From positions 1 to 64,000 of the forward strand of contig JBBDNN010000077.1 in the NCBI GenBank assembly GCA_040877545.1: a stretch of 64,000 nt of DNA, written 5' to 3'. This DNA is from Gracilimonas sp040877545. Its GTDB lineage: Bacteria > Bacteroidota > Rhodothermia > Balneolales > Balneolaceae. A program made the position numbers and the translations under genes. The notes under the pieces were generated by a model. The model was not told where the DNA came from. It saw only the letters and a program-made list of their open reading frames with translations, and did not search any database. Of the stretch, positions 25,632 to 35,470 are shown one piece after another (position 1 is the stretch's first letter; every line of letters begins with the position of its first letter).

Positions 25632-28454
25632 TTACAGATCAAATCTTATTCCCATTCTGATATCAAATCCACTTCTCACAAAGGTACTTGTTTGATACAG
25701 CTGCTGATCGTAAGCATATTCTAATGAATCACTCTGAAGCAGGTTTTTCGCAATAGCCCAAACTTTGAAATATGGAGATAAAGTGTATTCAGCACTGACT
25801 GATAAATCCTGGTACCCATCCTGAAAACGATCCATGTATATTTCACCAGAAGCATTTACAGCTGGTGCAACACGCGGCTCATCCTCTAAATGGGATAAAA
25901 ATTCTGCAGTCCAGTGATAGGATATTTGGGCAGAAAATCGGCTATCTGCATAACCAAGGGCTGCATTCACTACATGGGGACTTTGTCCCGGCAAAGCAGT
26001 TTCATTATTTCGATCCGTCTCATATTCAGAATCTGACCACGTGTAATTGGCAAAGACATTTAAATGATTCAAAAATCCGGGCAAGAATGATAAATGTTGT
26101 TGCCATGCAACTTCTGCACCATATATAGTGGCTCTTTCATTTCCATTCTGGAAAATTCGTTCCTGATATTCATTTAATTCACCACCGCTGATTTCCTGTT
26201 GCCTCTCAACAATAAAATTGTCTAACTCTTTATAAAAAGCACCAATTGAAATACTGCCGATATTATTGAAGGAATGTTCCAACATTGCATCCAAATTATG
26301 TGAGGTAAGAGGATCAAGCTGTGGGTTTCCCCTGAAAATGGTAGAATCCATATGATTTATGCGCTGAAATGGAGTTAGCGCAAAAAAATCGGGCCGCGCC
26401 ATTGTACGGGAATAAGCTAAGCGGATACTGCTTTGGTCGGTTACACTATAAGCTAACTGCGCATTGGGAAAAAGCCTGAAATCATTTTCTGATTCAGTGG
26501 TTTCCTCCGATTGTATAAATTCTCCAGCTTCATCAAAGTCCACCATGTTTCCTTCAAATTCTGAATTAGTGAGTTCTACACGCGCCCCACCAATAACCTC
26601 TAATTTTCCAAACTCAAAAGTTGCCATCCCATAACCCGCATAAATATGTTCGGCGGTATTATAAGTTCGTATTTCAGACCGGAATCTTCTCAGGTTTTCA
26701 TCGCCAGAAAATACCGGGCGCTGATTATCAAAAAATGCACGTGCATCGGATGTTTCCACTAACCAGGGAAGACGATAATCTCCTCCAATCACCTCAATAT
26801 TGCGGTAAGGCTCCCGCATCATGTTAAAGCTAACCATGCGCATGGTTCGGTTATATTCAAAAGAGTTCTCGTCGTACTCACCATTTTTATATGATAATCG
26901 CGCACTTGTACCCGCTTTTAATGATCCAATACTAAAAGGATAGTTTACATCTATTCGGGCTGTTATCTCATTATGTGCATGCTCTTCAATAATCCGCTCA
27001 AATTCCTGCCCAATCATAAATCTTCTATCCACCGATCCATCATCCAGTACCGTTGTTGGCTGATTTGTGGGGGTTAATGCTGGCCGCGTTCGATCTTCCC
27101 AATTAAGCGATAAGTTGTACCCTTCTAATTCAAAGGGGAATAAAATATCATGATTATTGATAATGCTTTGGCTCCAGCCGGCACTGTAAGAAAGATCAAG
27201 TGATTCTAAGAAATGCTGCCCTCCGGCCTGAAAAGTAGATTGTGATATATCAATATTCTGTTGGCGGGCATTATGTGAATGAGTTCCCAACCCTCCTTCA
27301 GCTCCGGTAGTAAATTGATCAATCCAATCTCCATTGGCTTGCCAGCTGTTTGTGTGATCTACCTGTTTTCTGTCTTCGGATGTAAATAAGGCACGAAAAT
27401 AGTAATGACTTTCATCAGTGGGATCATATTGCAGATCAAGACTGCTGCCAAAACGTTTCCGATCATCATCATGTAAAGCCGGAGCAACCTCTTCTACCAC
27501 ATCTACCGGACCATTTTCAACCTCTGCCAAACCATAATCTATACCCAGTTCTTCCCAGCCTTTTTGTTGCTGCTGATAATTTAAGGTGAGTGCCACAGAA
27601 AGGTCATCCTGAAATCTTTCTGCATAATTAACCCAAAACCGGCTCTCAGGTTCTGTTATACTTCCATATTGTGTATTTAATCCGCCTCCTGCCCGTGCAC
27701 TCAATTTGCGTTCACCAGCGGCCTGCTTTGTATTCAGATTTATAACACCAGCCAATGCATCGGCATCCATATCCGGTGTGAGAACTTTTTTGACTTCAAG
27801 CTCACGAATTACATCTGTGGATATGGAACCAAGATCAAAACTCCGGATCCCCAAGCCTGTTCCCGCCATTCGCTGGCCATTGAAGGTTACCGCATAGGCA
27901 TCATATCCTGCCCCCCGGATATTAATATCTCCTTCTCTTGAAACCTGAATTCCAGGCACTCGCACCAGAGCCTCTTTTACCGAATAATCACCAAACTCCT
28001 GTATTTGATCGATATCTATTACTGAACTAAAATTGGCATTCCTTTGCTCCTTTGTAGATAATCCTGCCAGGCCAATTTGCTGCACTATAGATTCCCCGGA
28101 TGAAAGATTAAGCTCTATGTTCCGGGTTTTATATCCTGCTGAATGAACTTTTAGAACATAAATACCAGAACGAATATCGGAAAACTCGAAATTGCCATCT
28201 TCATCGGCAACTACTACAAGGTTAAGACCAGATAACTCAAGTTGACTTCCCGGAAGAGCCTCTTCTGTTTGGGCATCCGTTACCTGGCCAGAAATACTGC
28301 TTGTCTGTGCTGAAACAATGGCAAAAAAACCGATCATAATACTTATAGAAATGCTAAGACATGAGCTCCAAATCAATTTACTAAAAGCCGACTGACGTCT
28401 CTGCTCTTTAGACACCAAAGCAGGTATTAAGTCTTTCTTATTTTGATTCTTCAT
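25632..28454 (-). CDS. TonB-dependent receptor (TIGR01782-like), pectin island copy 3
   Basis: A 940-residue receptor: signal peptide at about 28-49 (SISISIMIGFFAIVSAQ), carboxypeptidase-regulatory-like domain (EEALPGSQLELSG to about 130), plug with GDINIRGAGYDAYAVTFNGQ and TPDMDADALAGVINLNTKQA, and barrel to the C-terminus (FDIRMGIRFDL). It is close to copy 2 throughout (for example LARPDFFALTPF versus IARPDFNLIAPF), so the pair looks like a tandem duplication. First gene of its operon, with a 273-base leader that contains the operator at 28618. Confidence 0.92.
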   Translation of the reverse strand: MKNQNKKDLIPALVSKEQRRQSAFSKLIWSSCLSISISIMIGFFAIVSAQTSSISGQVTDAQTEEALPGSQLELSGLNLVVVADEDGNFEFSDIRSGIYVLKVHSAGYKTRNIELNLSSGESIVQQIGLAGLSTKEQRNANFSSVIDIDQIQEFGDYSVKEALVRVPGIQVSREGDINIRGAGYDAYAVTFNGQRMAGTGLGIRSFDLGSISTDVIRELEVKKVLTPDMDADALAGVINLNTKQAAGERKLSARAGGGLNTQYGSITEPESRFWVNYAERFQDDLSVALTLNYQQQQKGWEELGIDYGLAEVENGPVDVVEEVAPALHDDDRKRFGSSLDLQYDPTDESHYYFRALFTSEDRKQVDHTNSWQANGDWIDQFTTGAEGGLGTHSHNARQQNIDISQSTFQAGGQHFLESLDLSYSAGWSQSIINNHDILFPFELEGYNLSLNWEDRTRPALTPTNQPTTVLDDGSVDRRFMIGQEFERIIEEHAHNEITARIDVNYPFSIGSLKAGTSARLSYKNGEYDENSFEYNRTMRMVSFNMMREPYRNIEVIGGDYRLPWLVETSDARAFFDNQRPVFSGDENLRRFRSEIRTYNTAEHIYAGYGMATFEFGKLEVIGGARVELTNSEFEGNMVDFDEAGEFIQSEETTESENDFRLFPNAQLAYSVTDQSSIRLAYSRTMARPDFFALTPFQRINHMDSTIFRGNPQLDPLTSHNLDAMLEHSFNNIGSISIGAFYKELDNFIVERQQEISGGELNEYQERIFQNGNERATIYGAEVAWQQHLSFLPGFLNHLNVFANYTWSDSEYETDRNNETALPGQSPHVVNAALGYADSRFSAQISYHWTAEFLSHLEDEPRVAPAVNASGEIYMDRFQDGYQDLSVSAEYTLSPYFKVWAIAKNLLQSDSLEYAYDQQLYQTSTFVRSGFDIRMGIRFDL

Positions 28455-28617
28455 AAGCCTTATTTTTTGAAGTATTATCCTGCTTAACGGAAACAGATGC
28501 AGTAAAAAACAGCGCCCATTACTAAGAAGCGCTTCCAGTTCAAATAAAAATCACATCCGCTTTTAGAAAATCAACACTGTGGATAATTTCCTGTTCAGCG
28601 GCATCTTAAAGGAATAC

Positions 28618-28629
28618 TTAACCGGTTAA
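28618..28629. promoter_or_regulatory. LacI-type operator, site 3 (TTAACCGGTTAA)
   Basis: A perfect TTAACCGGTTAA palindrome in the leader of the receptor-receptor-PL1 operon, 164 bases before the start codon at 28454. A half-like copy (ATAACGGTTAAT) lies at 28644-28655. The flanks match those of site 2 on the side facing the gene. Confidence 0.7.
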
Positions 28630-28727
28630 ATAACTCCACCTAAATAACGGTTAATTACAAGAATAATCAACCGCTTTTTTATCGCAGGTAAGAGATTTTA
28701 CAAACCTGTTAATGATATTAATCGGTG

Positions 28728-30257
28728 TTAAACAAAAGGATCCAAATGCTTATCAAAATGGCGAACCAGGTATTTCTCATGAAGTTCTTCATTTTCTTCC
28801 AGAGCCATCATCAGCCGTTCTTTAAAGTTTTTAGCTTCAGGAAGCGTTCCCGAAAGCACCGAACCATACGCCACATGCAAGACCTGCCGGGCATGATTAT
28901 CGTCCAGGTAATTTGGCAGCTCATCCTGGGAAACTGAATCCGGATCTTCTATTTTGTCTAATTCAGCAGATATATGATAGGTTTTTTTGTCGTCTTCAAA
29001 TCTCTTTATGGAAAATTTCATGATCTCCCGGAAAAGTCCCGGTTCAGCAACAGCAATTGTCCGTAATGCTTCCAAATAACTGGTCCCGGCAGTTTTTACA
29101 TGAACTGCGCCCAGATTTAAGGAGCCAATCACTTCATATACCGAAAACTTATCGCTGCCTGAGTGAATACTGAGTTTATATCCGCCAAAAAGATCGGCGA
29201 TTGCAAGATGCTGCTTATATTCCTCACGGAACTGGTTTAGATCTCCTTTAAAGTCAATTCCCTTTTCAAAATCTCCACAAAATCGTGGTGCTAAACTTAC
29301 CAGTTCAACTCCTAACCTGTCGAGTTCGGAAGCTATTAAATAATGTTCAAACAGGGTGGTTGGTTCATCCGTTTCATCCACAGATAACTCAACTTCAGCG
29401 GGATGCCCGGTATGGCTTGATACCAGATAATCAGCCATTTTTTTGGTGTGAGTAATGACCCTGCCATATTTTACCATTCCCTGCAAAACTTCCTCACGAG
29501 ATGGATTTAATTTGTAGCCCTCCCTTAACTCTACCTCAGACTGCAAAACCCGGTCCATCAATTTTTCCGGTGTATCCTCCAGTTCTTTCCATGGAAGAGC
29601 TTCATATTTTGACTTCAGGTCCTTCTCGCTCATAATTTTTATCTCGTTCACTACATAATCACTCGGATCAATGGTAAACATCGTATATCCCGCTTTTACC
29701 ATGCGGTCGATATCATCGGTGGTTTTTAGATGATCGCCATCGGCTCCAAATCCATCGTGGTAACCTTCCTGAAAAACCGACCATGAAGCGGCATCCATCA
29801 CTTCCTCTGCCGTACGGTTAGTGCGTTCCAATTCACGAATAGACTGCTGCGCCAGAACCGGTTTAAAGTCAGTTTTACGTACAGCCCGCAGGTGTGCCGG
29901 GCCAGCATTTCCGAGCCGGTCTCCCAAACCATAAGAATCATCTTTTCCCATTAATACAGCATTGGTGAAATCGAATTTTGATCGCAGGATTTCCGCATTC
30001 TCATGAGACAGGTCACATTTTATAAAAGTGGCTGCCCCCGCATGCATTTCATTGCCCCTAAAATCAGTTTTTTTGGTTGATTCCTCATCAGGAACTACAA
30101 GAAGATATTTTTCAATTCCCTCTCTCACTATGCACAGCCATGATCCATTATCCTCATGAATTGAATTTTTGTATAAACTGAAGCCTTCGACCTGGCCAAC
30201 CAGCTCTTGAATATTTGTTACTAATTCCTGGTCTCTTTCCTGTTGATCAATGCTCAT
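28728..30257 (-). CDS. uxaE: Tagaturonate epimerase
   Basis: A 509-residue cytosolic protein of the tagaturonate/fructuronate epimerase family, known in pathways that convert galacturonate through tagaturonate to fructuronate. Recognised by GDRLGNAGPAHLRAV, FQEGYHDGFGADGDHLKTTD and YKLSIHSGSDKFSVYE, the last being the family's metal-binding-like segment. It partners uxaC, placed 18 kb away. It is the last gene of the GH105-GH43-CE12-CE8 operon with a 39-base gap, an unusual mix of one cytosolic enzyme with four exported ones. Confidence 0.88.
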   Translation of the reverse strand: MSIDQQERDQELVTNIQELVGQVEGFSLYKNSIHEDNGSWLCIVREGIEKYLLVVPDEESTKKTDFRGNEMHAGAATFIKCDLSHENAEILRSKFDFTNAVLMGKDDSYGLGDRLGNAGPAHLRAVRKTDFKPVLAQQSIRELERTNRTAEEVMDAASWSVFQEGYHDGFGADGDHLKTTDDIDRMVKAGYTMFTIDPSDYVVNEIKIMSEKDLKSKYEALPWKELEDTPEKLMDRVLQSEVELREGYKLNPSREEVLQGMVKYGRVITHTKKMADYLVSSHTGHPAEVELSVDETDEPTTLFEHYLIASELDRLGVELVSLAPRFCGDFEKGIDFKGDLNQFREEYKQHLAIADLFGGYKLSIHSGSDKFSVYEVIGSLNLGAVHVKTAGTSYLEALRTIAVAEPGLFREIMKFSIKRFEDDKKTYHISAELDKIEDPDSVSQDELPNYLDDNHARQVLHVAYGSVLSGTLPEAKNFKERLMMALEENEELHEKYLVRHFDKHLDPFV

Positions 30258-30296
30258 AATTCAAATAATTTTAACTTTATTAAAAATTTATTTCTT

Positions 30297-31271
30297 CTAT
30301 TCCCTTTCAGGTGTCCAATTGCCAAATATATTTTCCTCTGTAAATTTCATCAATTCGCTTTCATTTAATTGATGCGACCATTCCACTCTTTTTTGTGAAG
30401 TAAAACCGGGGCCGGAATTATTATACTCAGCATAAAAGGTTGTTCCTTCAGCTTCAGGTTTCGACCAGTTGTGCCATCCTTTTGGAGCAATATGTGCCCC
30501 CATTTCTGTATTGATGAAAGCGGTTTTTGCGAAATTACGCCATGGCCGCCCGAGATAAACTTTATCTATATTTTCATCGGCGGTTAACCTGCAATCTCTG
30601 AATATAAATCCAAAAGGGACTCCCTCAGGAGTAGATGCTGCGGTTATATATGAATCCTTTTTGCTATGGATGATGGATTCTTCAATCAGCGCCGTAGCTC
30701 CGCCAAAAATAAAATCGGTGGTGCCTTCGATATAACAATTTCTGAAATGCTGGCGGTTCCCTTCTCCCGATAAATACAGCGTATCCTGATTTCCAAGCAG
30801 CCGGCAACTGGTGATGGAAACACGGTCTGCATCTACATTAAGAGCTACAGCCTGCCCAACATCACCGGCACTGTTTTCAATAGTGAGATTTTCGGCGTGG
30901 AAATCATTTCCCTGCACAAGCATGGTATAAGTATGAAAGGTGCTGTTTCTGCCACCATTTATTTTGTCGAAATAGTCATCATAAGTGATGATAGTTTGCT
31001 CTTTATTTTCCCCAATCAGGGAGAGTTTGGTATTCCAGGCATGTATCTTCACTTTTTCTTTATACACTCCATTTTTGATCAATATATTAATGCGTTCAGC
31101 GGGGAAAGCCTTGGCAGCATCAATGGCATCCTGAACGGAATCAAAATCACCGCTTCCGTCCTTGGCTACGATAAACTCATAATCAACCTGATGAGCAGTT
31201 AAGGTAAATGGACTAATCCAAAACCCCACTAACAAAAAAATCAGTCCAACCTGCTTTGCGTTTGCTCTCAT
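30297..31271 (-). CDS. Pectin methylesterase (CE8)
   Basis: A 324-residue exported enzyme: signal peptide (VGLIFLLVGFWISPFTLTA), then a right-handed beta-helix beginning FIVAKDGSGDFDSVQDAIDA. All CE8 catalytic elements are present: GNQDTLY (Gln, Asp), EGTTDFIFGGA (second Asp) and LGRPW (Arg, Trp). It removes methyl groups from homogalacturonan, making it accessible to PL1 and GH28. Its ATG overlaps the stop of the CE12 gene in the ATGA form, so the two are translationally coupled. Confidence 0.95.
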   Translation of the reverse strand: MRANAKQVGLIFLLVGFWISPFTLTAHQVDYEFIVAKDGSGDFDSVQDAIDAAKAFPAERINILIKNGVYKEKVKIHAWNTKLSLIGENKEQTIITYDDYFDKINGGRNSTFHTYTMLVQGNDFHAENLTIENSAGDVGQAVALNVDADRVSITSCRLLGNQDTLYLSGEGNRQHFRNCYIEGTTDFIFGGATALIEESIIHSKKDSYITAASTPEGVPFGFIFRDCRLTADENIDKVYLGRPWRNFAKTAFINTEMGAHIAPKGWHNWSKPEAEGTTFYAEYNNSGPGFTSQKRVEWSHQLNESELMKFTEENIFGNWTPERE

Positions 31272-32062
31272 TCCTTCACCGTACTTATGAAATATTTCTC
31301 CAGTCCAAGATTTAATTCTTTTATTCCCTGAAGAACCAGTTCCGCCATCATCCGGGCACCGGTTTCACTGAAATGGGTATTGTCTGACAGACCCTGAGGG
31401 TAATTGGGATTTTGTCCGGCTTTTAAGTGCAGATATATTAATTGTGATTTTTCGGGACCCAGTTCATTCATCAATGCCTGACTTTTTTTGTCCATATCAA
31501 TAAGTGGCACCTTTTCCGATTCAGCCACTTCCAGCATTAATCTTGAATATTCTTTGTGGGTTTCCTTGATGTTTCCCGCTTCATCAAATTTTCGGCGGGT
31601 GATGGGAGTTAGTAAAACGGGCTGGGCTTTTTTGGCTACTGTTTCTGATAGGTACTGTCTCAAATATTTCTGAAATTCATCCGGAGTTGTGGAACGTGAT
31701 TTTGTTTGCACCTCATCATTGTGGCCAAATTGTATAAACACAAAGTCACCTTCTTTAAGATTTTGCACAATCGGTTTCCACTTTCCCTCCTGTATAAAAC
31801 TGCGTGTGCTCCGGCCGTTCCGGGCATGATTTTCAATTTTCACCACATCATTGAAATAGGTATCAAAACCCATTCCCCAGCCGGTTTCAGGATAGGCAGA
31901 TACTTCTTTTTCCGACATGGTGGAATCACCAACAAGATAAATCGTTATCTGATTTGGTTGTGCGTTGAAGTGAGAGGCTATTAATCCTGCCACAAAACTC
32001 ATCAAAAATAAAAAAGACCATTTCTGTAGAAATTTGCTGTAAAAAATGTTTTTGAAATTCAT
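31268..32062 (-). CDS. Rhamnogalacturonan acetylesterase-like SGNH hydrolase (CE12)
   Basis: A 264-residue exported SGNH-fold esterase. An N-terminal hydrophobic segment (WSFLFLMSFVAGLIA) acts as signal. Block I is LVGDSTMSEKE (catalytic Ser), block II is NHARNGRSTRSF (Gly/Asn), block III is IQFGHNDE (Asn), and block V is LSDNTHFSETGA (Asp and His). This spacing is that of rhamnogalacturonan acetylesterases, which deacetylate rhamnogalacturonan I. It starts 12 bases after the GH43 gene. Confidence 0.93.
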   Translation of the reverse strand: MNFKNIFYSKFLQKWSFLFLMSFVAGLIASHFNAQPNQITIYLVGDSTMSEKEVSAYPETGWGMGFDTYFNDVVKIENHARNGRSTRSFIQEGKWKPIVQNLKEGDFVFIQFGHNDEVQTKSRSTTPDEFQKYLRQYLSETVAKKAQPVLLTPITRRKFDEAGNIKETHKEYSRLMLEVAESEKVPLIDMDKKSQALMNELGPEKSQLIYLHLKAGQNPNYPQGLSDNTHFSETGARMMAELVLQGIKELNLGLEKYFISTVKE

Positions 32063-32074
32063 GCTTCCTACTAA

Positions 32075-33745
32075 TCAATCATTGGGAGTAATTCTAAACC
32101 ATTCAAAATCTGAGTAACCCGAATCGTAATTGTCGGCCGGACGAGAGGCGAAAATTCCAATCTTTGCGCCAATCCAGCCACCTTCGCGTGCTTGAAAAGT
32201 TTCGCCAATGTTGGTGAATTTTTCGCCGTTGGTGCTGTAACTGAATTGCGTTAAGGCTTTTTTGCTTTCTTCGGTAATCTCTGCCTTAAACCACAAGGTA
32301 TTGGCATCTACAAACTCCCCTTCAACTTCCCGCTCTTCTCCGGCATCATCTGCATCAGTGGTAATAGTTTGAGAAACAAATAATCCCTCCTCTTTTTTGG
32401 TAACAGTGAGATAAGAATAATCTCTTCCCATTACTATCAGGCCTGTTTTTTCGCCGGATTCTTCTTCATCCGGGGTGAAGGTAAATTTGGTGGTTACAGT
32501 AAAAGATGGTGCCGGGAATTTTTGAAGCAACAAGTGTGGAACATCCCAATAATTGGTGAAATCCCTGGAAATCCTGGTGGAGTATAATCGCAGCTTGTCA
32601 TCATTGCCGTGGGGAAAAGCCCAAAAAACTTCCGGGTTTGCATGCCATTGCCACTGAAGCCCAAGTTGGTTAGAATCAAATTCATCGGAATCCGGCGGAG
32701 TCTGAACAGGATAATTATCACCCACATCCGGTTTTTCAAAAGTGGTAACCGGCTCGCCAATTCCGTCATCATTAATATCTTCGCCCATCATTGGCCAGCC
32801 GTTTTCCCAGTTAATCGGGTTCAAGTGGACTACCCGTCCATAAGCTCCCTTATCCTGAAAATGAATGAACCAGGATTCGCCGGATTCAAGTTTTACCATT
32901 CCCCCCTGATGCGGCCCATTTATATCCGTTGAACCTTGGTGCAGAACCGCTTTTTCTTCATAGGGACCGAGAATATTTTCAGATCTTAAAGCCAATTGCC
33001 AGCCAAATTCTACGCCACCAGCCGGAGCCAATATATAGTAGGTATTGCCACGCTTGTAGAATTTGGGGCCTTCAACGGTGGGGTTTTCTCCGTGGCCGTC
33101 AAAAGCCAACACCGGTTCGCCGATCATTTCGGTTCCATCCGCATTCATTTCCTGCACCACCAACAAACTGTTTATTCCCGCCCGGCTTCTGGCAAAAGCG
33201 TGCACCAGATAAGCCTTTCCATCCTCATCCCAAAGTGGAGATGGATCGATCAATCCCTTGCCTTCTTTTACCAGGACGGACTTCGACCATTCCCCGGCAG
33301 GATCATCAGCCTTCACCATATAAATTCCAAAATCCGGATCTCCCCAGTAGATATAATATTCATCTTCATGAAACCGAAAACTTGGCGCCCACACCCCCTT
33401 CTCATGCTGAGGTGTTTTGAAATGCTCTTTGGGATATAATCCTGGAAGTGCGTGATTAATGAGCTCCCAATTTACCAGGTCTTTGGAGTGAAGGATGGGC
33501 AATCCGGGAACTGCATTAAAACTAGATGAGGTCATATAAAAATCATCTCCAACCCGAATCACATCCGGATCAGAATAATCTGCATGAATTATAGGATTAG
33601 TGTAGGAACCATCTCCGTTATCGGCTTTCCATACCGCAGATTCAGATGAAGAATTCTGCCCATACAAATGAGGTGTGCCCATTAACATGGCGGTGGCCAT
33701 GAGAAGAACGGTTGATGAATAATATAACTTTGAAAGATGATTCAT
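32075..33745 (-). CDS. GH43 family glycosidase with C-terminal beta-sandwich
   Basis: A 556-residue exported protein with a signal peptide (TVLLMATAMLMGTPHLYG). The five-bladed GH43 propeller covers about 40-340. Its base is HADYSDPDVIRVGDDFYM, its pKa-modulating Asp is in GLIDPSPLWDEDGKAYL and its acid Glu is in NPTVEGPKFYKRG. Residues from about 350 form the concanavalin-like domain of the beta-xylosidase/arabinofuranosidase type (KTGLIVMGRDYSYLTV, GGWIGAKIGIFA). In a pectin operon it most likely trims arabinan, galactan or xylogalacturonan side chains. The exact linkage cannot be read from sequence. Confidence 0.92.
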   Translation of the reverse strand: MNHLSKLYYSSTVLLMATAMLMGTPHLYGQNSSSESAVWKADNGDGSYTNPIIHADYSDPDVIRVGDDFYMTSSSFNAVPGLPILHSKDLVNWELINHALPGLYPKEHFKTPQHEKGVWAPSFRFHEDEYYIYWGDPDFGIYMVKADDPAGEWSKSVLVKEGKGLIDPSPLWDEDGKAYLVHAFARSRAGINSLLVVQEMNADGTEMIGEPVLAFDGHGENPTVEGPKFYKRGNTYYILAPAGGVEFGWQLALRSENILGPYEEKAVLHQGSTDINGPHQGGMVKLESGESWFIHFQDKGAYGRVVHLNPINWENGWPMMGEDINDDGIGEPVTTFEKPDVGDNYPVQTPPDSDEFDSNQLGLQWQWHANPEVFWAFPHGNDDKLRLYSTRISRDFTNYWDVPHLLLQKFPAPSFTVTTKFTFTPDEEESGEKTGLIVMGRDYSYLTVTKKEEGLFVSQTITTDADDAGEEREVEGEFVDANTLWFKAEITEESKKALTQFSYSTNGEKFTNIGETFQAREGGWIGAKIGIFASRPADNYDSGYSDFEWFRITPND

Positions 33746-33756
33746 TTTTGAGCTGA

Positions 33757-34935
33757 CTACCGGCCGAGTTCTAAACTTGCTTTTATAAAGGAACCGGTAG
33801 CTTTGGTATCGTTCACCTGAATTCGCTCATTCACATAATACTCGTAGGTTCCGTCGCGATAAGGACTGCCGCCAAGTCCGGCCACAGCACATGCCTTATG
33901 AATATTTACCAAACCATTTTCCTCTACTTCAATAAATTCATCAAGAATACCTTCATAAGCGGTTTCGGCAACTTCCCGATAAGACTCATCGAGGTAGCCT
34001 TTGTTTGCTCCTTTGGCAATGGCATAAGTGAACATAATAGAGGCTGAAGCTTCTAAGTAATTTCCTTCACGGTCTCCCTGATCAACTACCTGATACCAAA
34101 CCTTACTCTCTTCATCCTGAAAATTTACCAGAGCCTCTACAAATTGATCTAATATATTCACCAAATTTTGTTGCTCGGGATGATCTTCAGGGAAATAATC
34201 CAGCACATCAACTAAAGCCATACCGTACCATCCCATCGCCCGGCCCCAGAAATTTGGTGACAGCCCTGTTTCAGGATCGGCCCATTTTTGGGTTTTACTT
34301 TGATCCCAGCCGTGGTAAAGAAGGCCGGTTTCCTTGTCTCGCATATTTTCGAACATGAGCTTGAACTGAAGTGCGATATCGTCAAAATATTCCGGCTGAT
34401 TATTTCTTTGAGAATATTCTGCATAAAAAGGATGTCCCATATAGGCTCCATCCAGCCACATTTGCCATGGATAAATCAGCTTGTGCCAAAAACCATCTAC
34501 TTTATTTCGTGGCTGAAATTCAAGATGATAACGGAGCTGTTCGATAGCGGTGTTATACTTTTCCTTACCTGTCTCTTCATAAAGAATAAATAAAGCACGG
34601 CCAGGCTGAACACGATCAATATTGAAATTTGTAATATCATACTTCTTGATCGTACCATCTTCCTCAATCATAAAGTCATAGTAGTCTTCTATATACTCAA
34701 GATATTTTTCATCCCCTGTTTCCTTCCATACTTTCTCTATTGATTTCAAAACAAGGCCAAAAGTATATTCCCACTTTGGCTCATCCCGAAAATCCATGTA
34801 AACAGGATCAGGATTTCGCTCCATAATTGAGAGTGCCATCCGCTCCGACCATTTAAGATCTTCAGGAATTGTTTGGCTGACAACTTGAGAACAAGCAGTC
34901 AGAATTAGAAGAATAATCAGGCTAAATAATTTCAT
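33757..34935 (-). CDS. Unsaturated rhamnogalacturonyl hydrolase (GH105), lipoprotein
   Basis: A 392-residue lipoprotein (LIILLILTACSQ, Cys 15). It is an alpha/alpha-barrel GH105 enzyme with VQPGRALFILYEETG, WQMWLDGAYMGHPFYAEYS (catalytic Asp in LDGAYM) and NFWGRAMGWYGMALVDVL. It hydrolyses the unsaturated galacturonyl end left by pectate or rhamnogalacturonan lyases and so feeds 5-keto-4-deoxyuronate to KduI. First gene of the five-gene operon ending in uxaE, with an operator-like site 84 bases upstream (35019). Confidence 0.95.
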   Translation of the reverse strand: MKLFSLIILLILTACSQVVSQTIPEDLKWSERMALSIMERNPDPVYMDFRDEPKWEYTFGLVLKSIEKVWKETGDEKYLEYIEDYYDFMIEEDGTIKKYDITNFNIDRVQPGRALFILYEETGKEKYNTAIEQLRYHLEFQPRNKVDGFWHKLIYPWQMWLDGAYMGHPFYAEYSQRNNQPEYFDDIALQFKLMFENMRDKETGLLYHGWDQSKTQKWADPETGLSPNFWGRAMGWYGMALVDVLDYFPEDHPEQQNLVNILDQFVEALVNFQDEESKVWYQVVDQGDREGNYLEASASIMFTYAIAKGANKGYLDESYREVAETAYEGILDEFIEVEENGLVNIHKACAVAGLGGSPYRDGTYEYYVNERIQVNDTKATGSFIKASLELGR

Positions 34936-35018
34936 AACATTGTTTCAATTTTTTTTAAATCCAGGGTATTTAGGAGTGCGTAATGTGAAGATCTCATACA
35001 AGAAAAGAAATTTTTTCG

Positions 35019-35030
35019 TTAACCGGTAAC
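35019..35030. promoter_or_regulatory. LacI-type operator, site 4 (TTAACCGGTAAC)
   Basis: TTAACCGGTAAC followed by TTAAA, identical over 17 bases to site 1 (12211-12227). It lies upstream of the GH105-GH43-CE12-CE8-uxaE operon and just after the stop of the VOC gene. Confidence 0.65.
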
Positions 35031-35036
35031 TTAAAA

Positions 35037-35441
35037 TCAAAAAGTATCTTCTTTTTCTTTAAGCATAGGTTTTCCGCGTTTGCATAATTGAATGCAAAAG
35101 CCCCAGGGATCGCGCATCATAATCAGGTGCGAATTATCCTTTAAATGTTCATCAGTCACCACAGTTGCTCCCGCTGATATTAACCTCTCTTTATCGCTTG
35201 CAGGATTTTCTGAGACAAAAGCCAGGTGCACTATTAAGGGATTCATGTTTGGATAATCCGGAACCTCCCCTGGTGGATTGGTATAGATTTCCAGCATTAC
35301 TCTCCCGCTTTCATCGGCAAGAAATGTGGTGTGTGGAGCTTCATTCATTTGTCTAATGATTTCCAGCCCCAGGTTTTCCACATACCAATCGACCATAGCC
35401 GGGGGATTTTCTACGTTTATTGCAAAATGCTCTATTTTCAT
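35037..35441 (-). CDS. VOC (glyoxalase/bleomycin-resistance fold) protein
   Basis: I place the start at the ATG at 35441, which follows a GGAAAGAG ribosome-binding-like stretch; ATGs in frame at 35456 and 35483 are alternatives. The 134-residue product is one VOC domain with two beta-alpha-beta-beta-beta modules: KIEHFAINVENPPAMVDWYV to VMLEIYTNP, and VHLAFVSENP to PWGFCIQL. Metal-ligand positions look like His 4, Glu of LEIY and His of VHLAF, with Gln in CIQL, so it may bind a metal. VOC proteins near pectin genes may act on keto-deoxy sugars; that is a guess. It is flanked by a CAATCGGTTG site at 35471. Confidence 0.82.
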   Translation of the reverse strand: MKIEHFAINVENPPAMVDWYVENLGLEIIRQMNEAPHTTFLADESGRVMLEIYTNPPGEVPDYPNMNPLIVHLAFVSENPASDKERLISAGATVVTDEHLKDNSHLIMMRDPWGFCIQLCKRGKPMLKEKEDTF

Positions 35442-35470
35442 TTTTTCTCTTTCCATTTTAAAGAAGGAAA

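Noticed and set aside
17531..28454. SusC/SusD pairs in the pectin island
   Set aside because: All three receptors have the SusD-free plug signature, and no SusD-like protein lies in or beside the island.
32929..33439. Long plus-strand frames opposite the GH43 gene
   Set aside because: They are antisense to a clear GH43 protein with intact catalytic residues and show no domain pattern.
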